Notes under the pieces: model-generated | What the model was told of the DNA's origin: nothing | Databases searched by the model: none | Seen by the model: only the letters and a program-made list of their open reading frames with translations | NCBI GenBank assembly: GCA_007129635.1 | Contig: SKVE01000324.1 | Coordinates: 1 to 8,180 of the forward strand | Length of the DNA stretch: 8,180 bases | Source of the DNA: Planctomycetaceae bacterium | GTDB taxonomy: Bacteria; Planctomycetota; Planctomycetia; Pirellulales; Pirellulaceae | Reading direction: 5' to 3' | Made by a program: the position numbers and the translations under genes | Shown: positions 1 through 6,541 of the stretch, piece after piece | Numbering within the stretch: position 1 is the stretch's first letter | Layout of the letters: the number at the start of each line of letters is the position of its first letter

Positions 1-131
1 ACATCGACCACTGTGCCGACGTCCTGCGAGCCCAAGGCGACGAACCCGCTCGATTGAAGGCTGCGGTGACCAAAACCCCCTGGTCCGAATCACTATTGAA
101 ACGCTTCGCCACCATCGCCGCGTGCTCGTAA
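1..131 (+). CDS. C-terminal end of an unidentified protein (5' end outside window)
   Basis: The third forward frame is open from the window edge (first whole codon at base 3) to a TAA at 129-131, giving 42 residues that begin IDHCADVLRAQGDEPARLKA and end FATIAACS. Codon choice is GC-rich at third positions and the peptide has ordinary, partly helical composition, as expected for the tail of a real protein. The other two forward frames read less like protein: one stops early and the other is rich in Arg, Pro and Cys. No motif allows a family assignment. The gene converges on the minus-strand gene ending at 234, leaving about 100 nt between the two stops. Only the fact of coding is supported, with moderate confidence. 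Confidence 0.5.
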   Translation, partial: IDHCADVLRAQGDEPARLKAAVTKTPWSESLLKRFATIAACS

Positions 132-173
132 CGAGGATTTCGGCGGATTCCGATGCATTGCAAACGGGAAATG

Positions 174-199
174 GGCAGAAAGATCGATGGCAGAAAGAT
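174..199. repeat. Short direct repeat in the convergent intergenic gap
   Basis: The 11-mer GGCAGAAAGAT occurs at 174-184 and again at 189-199, a 15-nt period, with a degenerate third echo beginning at about 206 (GGCAAGAGAAT). It lies between two convergent genes, next to a weak AGAAT/ATTCT hairpin at 212-225. It may be simple local slippage. No function is claimed. Confidence 0.4.
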
Positions 200-233
200 G
201 ATCATGGCAAGAGAATGGCTATTCTGGCAGGGC

Positions 234-827
234 TCATACCCATTCGTAGAATTCATCGGTGCCCAGGGTGGGGAAGTATTTCTGAACCAATTTGGACAAG
301 GACTTCGCGTATTCCAGGTCGATCCAATCATCGATGCTACCTCGGAAACACCAACGCTCGATGGAGAATAGACGTTTCTTCTCGTCGACCAATTGAAACC
401 GAACGGCCTTTGAAAACTTGGACGTCTGGACGATGGCTTGTTTCATGAATGGCGAGGTGTGCTGCATAAAGCCCAGACCCCTGATGCTCTCGAGCAGCCG
501 ACTGGTGGCCTGCTCGTCCATGGTTGACAAATAGACCGTCAGACTGTCGCCGTAAACGTCGAGCAGGAAGCAATCCAAGTTCGCATATCTGCGAATTCCG
601 TCCGCCACGGCCTCGCGTTCCTCGGCCGTGATCCGCGTGGGCTTACTCTTGCGCAAAAGCACCTGCCCCGTCTCCGGGCTCTCGTAAGCTTCCTTCCCCT
701 CCGGTACCGGATCGACGGGCGTTCCCGTCATCTTGCGTCCGAAGTAGTAACGCGTCTTGCCAGTCCGGGTCTTCGCCGCCTGCAAGTAGTACCGGTCCTG
801 TTTCCGATTCACGTACTCAAACGCCAT
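234..827 (-). CDS. Conserved-looking hypothetical protein, 197 aa
   Basis: The ATG at 827 is chosen because the sequence just upstream on the minus strand carries GGGAGG (835-840) with a 7-nt spacer. An in-frame GTG at 845 would add six residues and bury this ribosome site. The stop is TGA at 234-236. The protein is soluble, with no signal peptide or membrane segment. The N-terminus (MAFEYVNRKQDRYYLQAAKT, then GKTRYYFGRK) is aromatic and basic, reading like a small beta-rich module. A Thr/Lys/Arg segment at about 60-80 leads into a 'DGIRRYANLDCF' helix and an alpha/beta-looking remainder with an acidic-aromatic tail ending in FYEWV. I recall similar N-termini in planctomycete hypothetical proteins but cannot name a family or function. 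It converges with the partial gene on its left and faces decayed sequence on its right, so no operon context helps. Confidence 0.8.
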   Translation of the reverse strand: MAFEYVNRKQDRYYLQAAKTRTGKTRYYFGRKMTGTPVDPVPEGKEAYESPETGQVLLRKSKPTRITAEEREAVADGIRRYANLDCFLLDVYGDSLTVYLSTMDEQATSRLLESIRGLGFMQHTSPFMKQAIVQTSKFSKAVRFQLVDEKKRLFSIERWCFRGSIDDWIDLEYAKSLSKLVQKYFPTLGTDEFYEWV

Positions 828-871
828 GAAAGTGCCTCCCAACACCCTTGTTTAGCAATGATCCAAACCGT

Positions 872-899
872 ATTCTACGACCTCAGGAAGAAGTAACAA
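872..899 (-). promoter_or_regulatory. Candidate housekeeping-type promoter for the 197-aa hypothetical gene
   Basis: On the minus strand, TTGTTA (894-899) and TAGAAT (872-877) are separated by 16 nt and match four and five of six consensus positions. Transcription would begin near 865, giving a leader of about 38 nt before the ATG at 827. Such matches arise easily by chance, and planctomycete promoters are poorly defined, so this is a weak candidate. Confidence 0.25.
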
Positions 900-997
900 C
901 CATCAAGTAGGTAGCAACAGGAAAGAACACGGATGATGCAGCCTTGGATGATACTCTTGACGTGCCTGCCCTGGCATGGGTACCGGTAGCCATGTGA

Positions 998-1171
998 AGC
1001 CTGCTCTTCCGAAACGACATGGTCGGCACGACCGCATCTGCCAGCGGTCGTCGGGTTAGCATGAACAGCGACTGGTTCCGGCGGGAGCGGCAACGCGAGG
1101 CGCGTGGCTGTGTCGTGCACGAACTGGTCCACGTGGTCCAGGCTTACGTTTGCGCGTCGCGTACGAACCCC
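998..1171 (+). pseudogene. Relic of a basic secretory protein (BSP) family peptidase, with HELVH motif
   Basis: Immediately after an in-frame TGA (995-997) the frame reads SLLFRNDMVGTTASASGRRV, then NSDWFRR, then CVVHELVHVVQAY and SRTNP. From memory this matches the core of bacterial members of the BSP family (Pfam 'Peptidase of plants and bacteria'): a beta strand ending in a 'DM.GVAATSG' type turn, a 'WFRRN..GEARG' segment, then the zinc-binding HExxH helix 'VVHELVHVVQ.Y' followed by 'RRTNP'. HELVH lies at 1118-1132. The expected continuation, PGWLVEGIADYIRW with the third metal-site region, is absent. After 1171 the frame becomes unrelated, and no signal peptide or start codon lies upstream. 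It therefore looks like an internal fragment of about 58 residues left from a decayed or recombined gene. The match is by recall, not search. Confidence 0.55.
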
Positions 1172-1172
1172 A

Positions 1173-1702
1173 CGTCGTTTCGGACTGACTCCGTAAGCAT
1201 TCGTCCAATCCAGTGCGCGAATTTCGAGTTGTATCAGGATCTCTGCGACGCGACGATGATCACCCGCGAGCGTTTCGGACAAATCACCGAACACATCGGG
1301 AACCTCGTCGTCCTCCTGATCGTATCGCCAAATCGCCCAGATCCTTCGCCCGGATGGTGTTTCTGCGAACATCCGGTAGCAGCCATCGCGTCGACCATGG
1401 CTGGATTGGATCGGCATTGATGCCCCGTCTGACAGTCGCGGCCGTACTTCTTGGCCACCCCGCCGCCGCGTATTGTGCAGGCGGTCGCCCACCGTGGGTA
1501 ATCAGCCTTGCGGGACGAGTACCACCACAACCAGGACCTGGATCGTTCGAACGCCATGCCGCGCTTCGAGTTGTTCCAACTGATCGTCCAGCCAAAGGGT
1601 GAATTCATCGGGTTCGCCGTCTTCTTCCTGAAACAAGCCATGCGAAGCATTCGCTTCTCGCTCCATGTGCGGCGTGAACTGCCAATCGTATCGGTGTGTC
1701 AT
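1173..1702 (-). pseudogene. Decayed minus-strand gene, unidentified, interrupted by TGA and probable frameshifts
   Basis: A convincing N-terminus starts at the ATG at 1702 (MTHRYDWQFTPHMEREANAS, continuing through FTLWLDDQLEQLEARHG). After about 50 codons the reading becomes Val-rich and non-protein-like and meets a TGA at 1502-1504. The same frame reopens, and from about 1400 down to about 1190 it again looks coding: RMFAETPSGRRIWAIWRYDQ, DDEVPDVFGDLSETLAGDHR, then ILIQLEIRALDW. Between about 1400 and 1550 a different minus frame (containing SSRKADYPRW and VAKKYGRDC) looks at least as protein-like. Two compensating indels plus a nonsense codon would therefore explain the pattern. The frame stays open to a TAG at 875, but the stretch beyond about 1173 overlaps the + strand BSP relic and looks non-coding on this strand. 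I do not recognise the family. Confidence 0.45.
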
Positions 1703-1745
1703 GCATCCCCCTTTGGTGGTTCATTCATGTGCTGGGTCTGGCAGA

Positions 1746-1771
1746 AACCAGGCTTTTTCCAAAGCCTGGTT
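1746..1771. repeat. Perfect 11-bp inverted repeat (hairpin), 4-nt loop
   Basis: AACCAGGCTTT (1746-1756) and AAAGCCTGGTT (1761-1771) are exact reverse complements separated by TTCC. The structure is nearly symmetrical and has no T-tract on either side, so it is not a classical intrinsic terminator. It could be a non-U-tract terminator, a dispersed palindromic repeat or a protein-binding site. It sits 44 nt upstream of the decayed minus-strand gene and 281 nt upstream of the coiled-coil gene. Confidence 0.7.
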
Positions 1772-2036
1772 CGAAGGACAGTAGTTCCAGGAGCAACTGT
1801 TGTGCCCAGCGATCGTTTTCTGAGGTCGATTGGGGGCAAGCTCCGTGGTTTGGCGAATCGGTCTCAACGATCGATCCTGGCGGCCAGGGCCGATTTCTGA
1901 AATTTTTTCAATGAAATCGTGCAAGTAATGGAATCCTCGTACGAATCACTGTATGCAAGCTTGCCCTCGCTTGGTGGCGGGCCTCAAGGAAAAACCAGCG
2001 ATCGGAATGCACGATTTTCAAGCACATTTGTTTAGT

Positions 2037-2043
2037 GGGAGGG
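2037..2043 (+). promoter_or_regulatory. Shine-Dalgarno GGGAGGG fixing the start of the coiled-coil gene
   Basis: GGGAGGG lies 8 nt before the ATG at 2052. The same frame is open upstream to 1953 with other possible starts. Only the 2052 start has a strong ribosome site and places the hydrophobic segment at the very N-terminus, so it is preferred. Confidence 0.8.
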
Positions 2044-2051
2044 ACAAGGTC

Positions 2052-2864
2052 ATGTTGAAGAGAGGTATTATGGCGTCGGGTGCGGTGTTGTTACTGCTGG
2101 CCCTGATGTTCGGCCGAGACACGTTCAGCTATGTGGTAACCTCGGCGGGCCGGGTGCACCGCAGTGTAAAGGAAAGCGTACCTGTGACCTTCGAGCTGGA
2201 ACGAGCGAGAAAGATGATCGCTTCGTTGGAGCCGGAGATCAGCACTCACAAGAGGGAGATTGCTCGGGAAGAATTGGATCTGAAGAAGCTGGAGGAACGG
2301 ATCGCTGCCGACCGCGACGACGTGGCGGGGTTGTGGCGAGACGTTCAGCGGTTGCGAGACGATCTGTCACGGGGTGACAGCAACTTCGTCTATGCGGGTC
2401 GCAGCTATACACCAAAGCAGGTGGAAAACGACTTGAGCAACCGATTCGAGCGGTACCAGACGCGGGAGACGACGCTGCAGAACTTGGAGAAGATCCTCAC
2501 CGCTCGTCGCCGTGGTCTGGAAGCGGCTCAGGAGAAGCTGAAGGCGATGATCGCTGCGAAGCGTCAGTTGGAGGTCGAGGTCGAGAACCTGGAAGCTCGG
2601 CTAAAGATGGTCGAAGTGGCCAAAGCGGCCAGCGATTTCCATATCGACGACAGCCAGCTATCGCGAACGCGGCAACTGCTGAACGATATCAAGACGCGGA
2701 TCGAGGTGGACGCTCATCTGGTCAACGCGGATGATGTCCTGGTGGACGAGATCCCACTGGAGTATCCCGAGGATCATACCAGCATCCTGGAGCGGATCAC
2801 CGAATACGAGTCGAAGCATGATGGCACCTCGGCTTCGTACGTCGGACTGGAAGTCCAAGATTAA
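2052..2864 (+). CDS. Membrane-anchored coiled-coil protein, 270 aa
   Basis: One hydrophobic segment (about residues 5-21, MASGAVLLLLALMFG) follows a short basic N-terminus, predicting a single inner-membrane anchor or uncleaved signal. Residues 22-50 contain 'SYVVTSAGRVHRSVKESVPV', which I recall as a conserved box in a planctomycete family. Long heptad-rich helices follow at about 47-108 and 130-195, separated by a short conserved turn (FVYAGRSYTPKQVENDL, 112-128). A C-terminal helix (205-220) and an acidic tail complete it. There is no enzymatic motif; the role is probably structural or scaffolding at the membrane. Overall design resembles PspA-like or other coiled-coil envelope proteins, but I see no PspA signature. 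It has its own strong ribosome site and is followed by a terminator-like hairpin, so it may be a separate transcript from the FHA-kinase genes. Coding is near certain; function is not known. Confidence 0.9.
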   Translation: MLKRGIMASGAVLLLLALMFGRDTFSYVVTSAGRVHRSVKESVPVTFELERARKMIASLEPEISTHKREIAREELDLKKLEERIAADRDDVAGLWRDVQRLRDDLSRGDSNFVYAGRSYTPKQVENDLSNRFERYQTRETTLQNLEKILTARRRGLEAAQEKLKAMIAAKRQLEVEVENLEARLKMVEVAKAASDFHIDDSQLSRTRQLLNDIKTRIEVDAHLVNADDVLVDEIPLEYPEDHTSILERITEYESKHDGTSASYVGLEVQD

Positions 2865-2882
2865 GGATCGCGACTACATTTG

Positions 2883-2911
2883 GGGGGGCTTGGTGTTCGG
2901 CCGAGTCCCCC
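2883..2911 (+). terminator. Terminator-like hairpin after the coiled-coil gene
   Basis: GGGGGGCTTGG (2883-2893) can pair with CCGAGTCCCCC (2901-2911) as an 11-bp stem with two G-T wobbles and a 7-nt loop, beginning 18 nt past the TAA. The trailing sequence ATTTCTC is only modestly T-rich. It is a plausible intrinsic terminator or attenuating stem between the coiled-coil gene and the FHA-kinase genes. Confidence 0.5.
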
Positions 2912-2924
2912 ATTTCTCGTGAAG

Positions 2925-3173
2925 GGGCCGGTCGACTGGACGTTGGAGTTCGCGATTCATCGTGCCGCGGGGAAGGTTACGCACTCCAGCACGCTGAAGC
3001 GTGAACTCCAACGCATCGGGGCCGGGAGTCGTTTTCGGGGGAAGTCAAAGCAGGCCGAAAGTGTAGAAGACGTTAGGATATCCGTCAGATGATGGCAGGT
3101 ACGGCGATGTTCAAGAGCTGGCGATTACAGCTAAAAGAGGCTCAGGAAGCATTTCGGGCCGGTCGACTGGACG
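2925..3173 (+). repeat. 18-bp exact direct repeat, copies at 2925-2942 and 3156-3173
   Basis: GGGCCGGTCGACTGGACG occurs twice, 231 nt apart. The first copy is in the non-coding spacer. The second encodes the helix-turn segment AGRLDE near the start of the FHA protein. Flanking similarity is weak, so the two may share an origin or may match by chance. The coordinates span both copies. Confidence 0.45.
2941..3013. repeat. Long-range inverted repeat; possible structured leader of the FHA gene
   Basis: CGTTGGAGTTCGCG (2941-2954) pairs with CGTGAACTCCAACG (3000-3013): 14 bp with one G-T wobble. Inside the 45-nt loop, CGTGC (2961-2965) pairs with GCACG (2989-2993). The nested arrangement could fold as a structured RNA upstream of the FHA gene or form a cruciform. 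No known riboswitch signature is recognised. Confidence 0.4.
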
Positions 3174-4498
3174 AAGCGGTCGCGCTTGTCCGTCAGGGCG
3201 ATCTGCACCGCTACCTGCCCGGTAAGAAGCTGTCGGTCCTGGTCGCCCAGCGATTGGCTCAGCGAGCTGATCAGCGTCTACGTTCGGGGGAATCGGCAGA
3301 AGGCTGGCAGGATTTGGAGATCGCCCACCAGTTAGGTGCTCAGTCCGAGGAAGTACTGGCCATCCGCCGCGAGATCGTCAGCCGGATGTTGGCTGATGCC
3401 GAGCAGCGTTTGGCGGGGGGCGAAACCGTCGAGGTGATCAAGCGGCTGGAGTCGATCGAGCGGCACGCGGGCGGAAGCGACATGCTGCGGACGTTGCTGG
3501 AGGTCGCCAAACGGGTCGAGTCGGCTCGGAATTTGCGGATGCGTGGCAAGCACGCCGACGCCTTGGTGCAACTGGATCGAGCCGCCACGTTGCGGCCCGA
3601 TCTGCCCTGTATCCAAGACCAACTTGAACGTTGCAGGCGAGAGGCGAGTGAAGTGGAAGATTTGACCGAGCGGTTACATGCGGCGATGTCACGAGCCGAT
3701 TGGACCGAGACGTTGGCGGTGGCCGGCAAATTGCTGCAGCGATGCCCGCAATCGACGCTGGCCGCAGACGCTCGCCGACGTGCCTGGCTGGCAGTGGGCA
3801 GCCCGGACCGCCGCGACAAGCCCCTCGACGCGACGATGACCTGGTACGCCGATCGGGACTTCGAAGTGGACGAGCCATCGAATCACGACGATCCGGCTGC
3901 GACCGACCTACCAGCTATCCATCGGTTTCTGTTGTGGGTAGACGGAGTCGGTGGGTTCCTGGTTTGTCTGGATGACCAGATCGTCCTGGGGCAAAACAGC
4001 CCGGGCAACCGGATCGCCGTACCGATCCAGGGCGATCTGTCGCGCCAGCACGCTCGGATTCGCCGCGAAGATGGATACTTGATCGAACCGCTCGGCGAGG
4101 TCTGGGTGGACGGGCGGAAGATACAACGAACGACAGTTTTGGCCGACGGGGATGAGATCCGGCTGGGCTCGAGCGTATATTTACGCTTCCATCAGCCGCA
4201 CCCGCTCAGCTCGACGGCTCGATTGGAACGGGTCTCCCAACATCGCATGCAACCTGCGGCCGACGCGGTTCTGCTGATGGCCGAATCGTGCGTGCTGGGT
4301 CCCAAACATCAGAATCATGTTCTCTGCCGAGACTGGTCCAACGATGTGGTCCTGTTTCGGCGAGACGGCGGTTTATATTGCCGAGCGAAGGAAGGCGTCC
4401 AGGTGGATGGGCGGTTCTGTGACGATCAGACGCCAGTAAGAGGGGATTCCCATGTGGTGGGAGACGACTTTTCCTTCAGTCTCGAACCGGTCTCGTGA
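3089..4498 (+). CDS. Helical-repeat (TPR-like) protein with two C-terminal FHA-like domains, 469 aa
   Basis: Residues 8-235 form amphipathic helical pairs of TPR character, such as 'AQEAFRAGRLDEAVALV', 'LAGGETVEVIKRLESI' and 'MRGKHADALVQLDRAATLRP'. An acidic linker follows (250-272). A first FHA domain spans about 279-367, with LGQN at 300-303, the hallmark SRQHA at 318-322 and WVDG at 339-342. A second, more degenerate FHA-like unit spans about 398-466 (VLGP... NDVVLFRRDGGL... VDGRF... VVGDDFSFSLE). FHA domains bind phosphothreonine peptides, and the kinase gene begins 33 nt downstream, so docking of kinase products or of the kinase itself is the natural inference. In the first FHA the usual Arg after the conserved Gly is Gln302, so binding may be atypical. 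No signal or membrane segment: cytoplasmic. Starts at 3089, 3092 and 3107 (MFKSWRLQL) are all possible. A weak AGG 7 nt before 3107, and recall of related proteins beginning MFKSW-like, make 3107 a serious alternative. Confidence 0.88.
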   Translation: MMAGTAMFKSWRLQLKEAQEAFRAGRLDEAVALVRQGDLHRYLPGKKLSVLVAQRLAQRADQRLRSGESAEGWQDLEIAHQLGAQSEEVLAIRREIVSRMLADAEQRLAGGETVEVIKRLESIERHAGGSDMLRTLLEVAKRVESARNLRMRGKHADALVQLDRAATLRPDLPCIQDQLERCRREASEVEDLTERLHAAMSRADWTETLAVAGKLLQRCPQSTLAADARRRAWLAVGSPDRRDKPLDATMTWYADRDFEVDEPSNHDDPAATDLPAIHRFLLWVDGVGGFLVCLDDQIVLGQNSPGNRIAVPIQGDLSRQHARIRREDGYLIEPLGEVWVDGRKIQRTTVLADGDEIRLGSSVYLRFHQPHPLSSTARLERVSQHRMQPAADAVLLMAESCVLGPKHQNHVLCRDWSNDVVLFRRDGGLYCRAKEGVQVDGRFCDDQTPVRGDSHVVGDDFSFSLEPVS

Positions 4499-4531
4499 AA
4501 CGGGCCGACACTTGGTGGAAAGGCTGGACAA

Positions 4532-6541
4532 ATGACACTCCGAACCGCTAACCTACCAGCAGATCCTGGTGATGCCGGACCTCGGTTCAACCAACAACAG
4601 CCTCAGCGAAATGCGGGCGGTACGATGAGATTTGCACACAAAACAGGTGAGCGCCCATTGGATGGGTACAAGATCAACCGTGGCGTCGGCGCCGGCGGGT
4701 TTGGCGAGGTGTACCTGGCGGTCAGCGATGCCGGGAAAGAAGTCGCGCTGAAACGCGTCCAGAGGAACCTGGAGATCGAAGTACGTGGCGTCAGCCAATG
4801 CCTGAATCTCAAGCACCCCAATCTGGTCGACCTGTACGACGTGAAATACGACGACCAAGGGCAGGCCTGGGTCGTCATGGAGTACATCGCCGGCGAGAGC
4901 CTGAAGGAGGTGATCGACCGATATCCTCAAGGCATGCCGCAAGACCAGGCGCTAACCTGGTTTCGACAGATCGGCGCGGGGGTCGCCTACCTGCATGGGC
5001 AGGGGATCGTCCATCGCGATCTGAAGCCCGGGAATATCTTCGATGACCGGGGCCTCGTGAAGATCGGCGATTACGGTTTATCCAAACTGATCTCCGCCAG
5101 CCGTCGCAGTGGCCAGACGCAAAGCGTTGGGACCTTTCATTACATGGCGCCGGAAATTGGCCGAGGCGTCTACGGCAAAGGGATCGACATCTACGCGTTG
5201 GGAATCCTGCTGTACGAAATGCTGACCGGTCAGGTGCCGTTCGATGGGGAAACCAGTCAGGAAATCATCATGAAACACCTGACGGACAACCCGGACGTGA
5301 CGGCGGTTCCCGAGCCGTTCCGCGCGATCATTCAGCGAGCCCTGCGGAAAGACCCCGACAAGCGGTTCGCCAACGTCCAGCAGATGATCGATGCCATCGA
5401 GGACGCGGTGTGCGACGGTGACCCGGTCCGAGTGCTCGAGGCGACTGCTATCGACCGGAAGGATCCAATCTACATCGGCGACGACGGGCCGCCGGACGCC
5501 GACATGGTGTTCGGGCCGCTGCAACAGCACCCGGTGGTTGTCGCCCAGGTCGTATCGCCGAAGCAAGGTTCCGGACAGCGAAGGCCGGGGGAGGATCGCG
5601 GGTGGCGTCCGCCGGCCGGTTCGACATCCGAATCACGACCCCTGACAGTAAGGGACCTGGCAAGACTGGCGGCGAGTAACAAGCTGCTGGTCGCCGTTCT
5701 GTTGCTGGTCATGGTTGTCGTACGTCCCGAGCTGATCCCGCTGCTGATACTGTGCGCATTGGGCTGGGCCGGGTATCAACTGTTCCGCGCACTGTTTTGG
5801 CGGTATCCGCCGCAGGGAAACGCATCGGTTGCGTTGCGACGCGATGACCCGCGGTGGCACAAGGAGATGCGCCGCATGTTGAGCCGCAAGTTAGTCAGCG
5901 AACGCGTGGCCGAGCTGTCGGGTTCGATGTTGGCGGCCGCTGTGGTCGCCGGCGGCCTGATGCTGGTCGCCCTGCTGCTGGAAGGCCAGACGCTGGACGG
6001 TTCGGTGGCGGGTTGGGCCGTCTTCGCATGGCTGACGGTCACCAGCGTGATCGGCGCGTGGATGATTCTGACGTTGGGGAAGCTTTGGGAGAGTTCCGAA
6101 GGCGATCAAGCCGCCCGGCGACTCACGATGCTGCTGGCCGGTTCGGCCCTGGGACTGGTCGCCTTTGCCACGGCACATTGGTTGATGGTCCAACCGGTGA
6201 ACCACGATGACTGGACCGCCCGCGTCTTTTCGGACGACCAGCTCACGGGCTGGTGGTTTTCGGCAGGCGGGCAGCCGCTGATCGCCGCGTACATGGTCTA
6301 TTTCGGCGGACTGTTCGTGCTGCTGCGATGGTGGCGACAGACCGATCCCTTGCGAAAGACGCGACTCAGTTGGGCCACGACGGCAATGTGTGTCTTCTGG
6401 GCCTGGATCTTGACAATGTTCTTACCGTTTCCTCAGCCTTGGGGCTACCTGTTGGCAGCGACCATCTCCGTTGCCGTGCAATGTTCCGCCCCTTGGATCA
6501 ATGAGAAGAAAACCGTGCTAGTGGCGGAGGCCAAGCCATGA
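4532..6541 (+). CDS. Membrane-integral serine/threonine protein kinase, 669 aa
   Basis: A complete Hanks-type kinase domain spans about 46-292: glycine loop GAGGFGEV (53-60), ATP-binding Lys in VALK (K74), catalytic loop HRDLKPGN (161-168), metal-binding DYG instead of DFG (180-182), GTFHYMAPE ending the activation segment (200-208), DIYALG (219-224) and Arg278 in DPDKRF. All catalytic residues are present, so it should be active on Ser/Thr. A charged linker (295-380) follows, then about eight hydrophobic segments near 384-397, 401-418, 464-483, 492-514, 531-553, 578-598, 613-631 and 636-652. The kinase domain should be cytoplasmic, with a polytopic membrane tail and no obvious extracytoplasmic sensor such as PASTA. 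The ATG at 4532 has GGAAAGG about 9 nt upstream; ATG 4625 (MRFAHKTGE) would also keep the whole kinase domain. It lies 33 nt after the FHA gene, and its TGA overlaps the next start. Confidence 0.95.
   Translation: MTLRTANLPADPGDAGPRFNQQQPQRNAGGTMRFAHKTGERPLDGYKINRGVGAGGFGEVYLAVSDAGKEVALKRVQRNLEIEVRGVSQCLNLKHPNLVDLYDVKYDDQGQAWVVMEYIAGESLKEVIDRYPQGMPQDQALTWFRQIGAGVAYLHGQGIVHRDLKPGNIFDDRGLVKIGDYGLSKLISASRRSGQTQSVGTFHYMAPEIGRGVYGKGIDIYALGILLYEMLTGQVPFDGETSQEIIMKHLTDNPDVTAVPEPFRAIIQRALRKDPDKRFANVQQMIDAIEDAVCDGDPVRVLEATAIDRKDPIYIGDDGPPDADMVFGPLQQHPVVVAQVVSPKQGSGQRRPGEDRGWRPPAGSTSESRPLTVRDLARLAASNKLLVAVLLLVMVVVRPELIPLLILCALGWAGYQLFRALFWRYPPQGNASVALRRDDPRWHKEMRRMLSRKLVSERVAELSGSMLAAAVVAGGLMLVALLLEGQTLDGSVAGWAVFAWLTVTSVIGAWMILTLGKLWESSEGDQAARRLTMLLAGSALGLVAFATAHWLMVQPVNHDDWTARVFSDDQLTGWWFSAGGQPLIAAYMVYFGGLFVLLRWWRQTDPLRKTRLSWATTAMCVFWAWILTMFLPFPQPWGYLLAATISVAVQCSAPWINEKKTVLVAEAKP

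Larger units (their letters stand above)
1703..2051. other. 349-nt gap between divergent genes; no gene seen
   Basis: This gap separates the start of the decayed minus-strand gene from the start of the coiled-coil gene. Open frames here are short, lack ribosome sites and read as low-quality protein. It contains the perfect hairpin at 1746-1771, a small CCTGG/CCAGG hairpin at 1876-1888 followed later by a run of six T, a 10-bp palindrome GCAAGCTTGC at 1955-1964, and the Shine-Dalgarno of the next gene. No convincing housekeeping promoter was found. A GGAAT at 1930 is a possible ECF-type -35 element but has no clear partner. Confidence 0.6.

Noticed and set aside
212..225. AGAAT-GGCT-ATTCT hairpin as terminator between the convergent genes
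   Set aside because: The stem is 5 bp and AT-rich with no T-tract; too weak to annotate.
1019..1420. Full-length + strand gene from the ATG at 1019, 133 aa, containing HELVH
   Set aside because: Only the first roughly 50 residues resemble a BSP peptidase. The remainder is unrelated and overlaps more protein-like minus-strand sequence; there is no ribosome site and no signal peptide. It is reported as a relic instead.
875..1492. Intact 205-aa minus-strand gene from the GTG at 1492
   Set aside because: There is no good ribosome site, the first 25 residues are Arg-rich and not protein-like, and the last 90 overlap the + strand BSP relic and end in a Cys/Leu-rich, non-coding-like tail.
1876..1906. 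CCTGG-CGG-CCAGG hairpin followed by six T as an intrinsic terminator
   Set aside because: The stem is only 5 bp and the T-run begins well over 10 nt after it, too far for a classical terminator. No + strand gene ends nearby.
1930..1955. ECF-type promoter (GGAAT ... GTAT) upstream of the coiled-coil gene
   Set aside because: The -10 partner is not convincing, and planctomycete ECF promoter motifs are not known well enough to decide from one site.
2880..3092. Small 70-aa + strand gene ahead of the FHA gene
   Set aside because: Its start lies in the terminator-like hairpin, no ribosome site is seen, and composition is unremarkable. The spacer is better explained by RNA or DNA structure.
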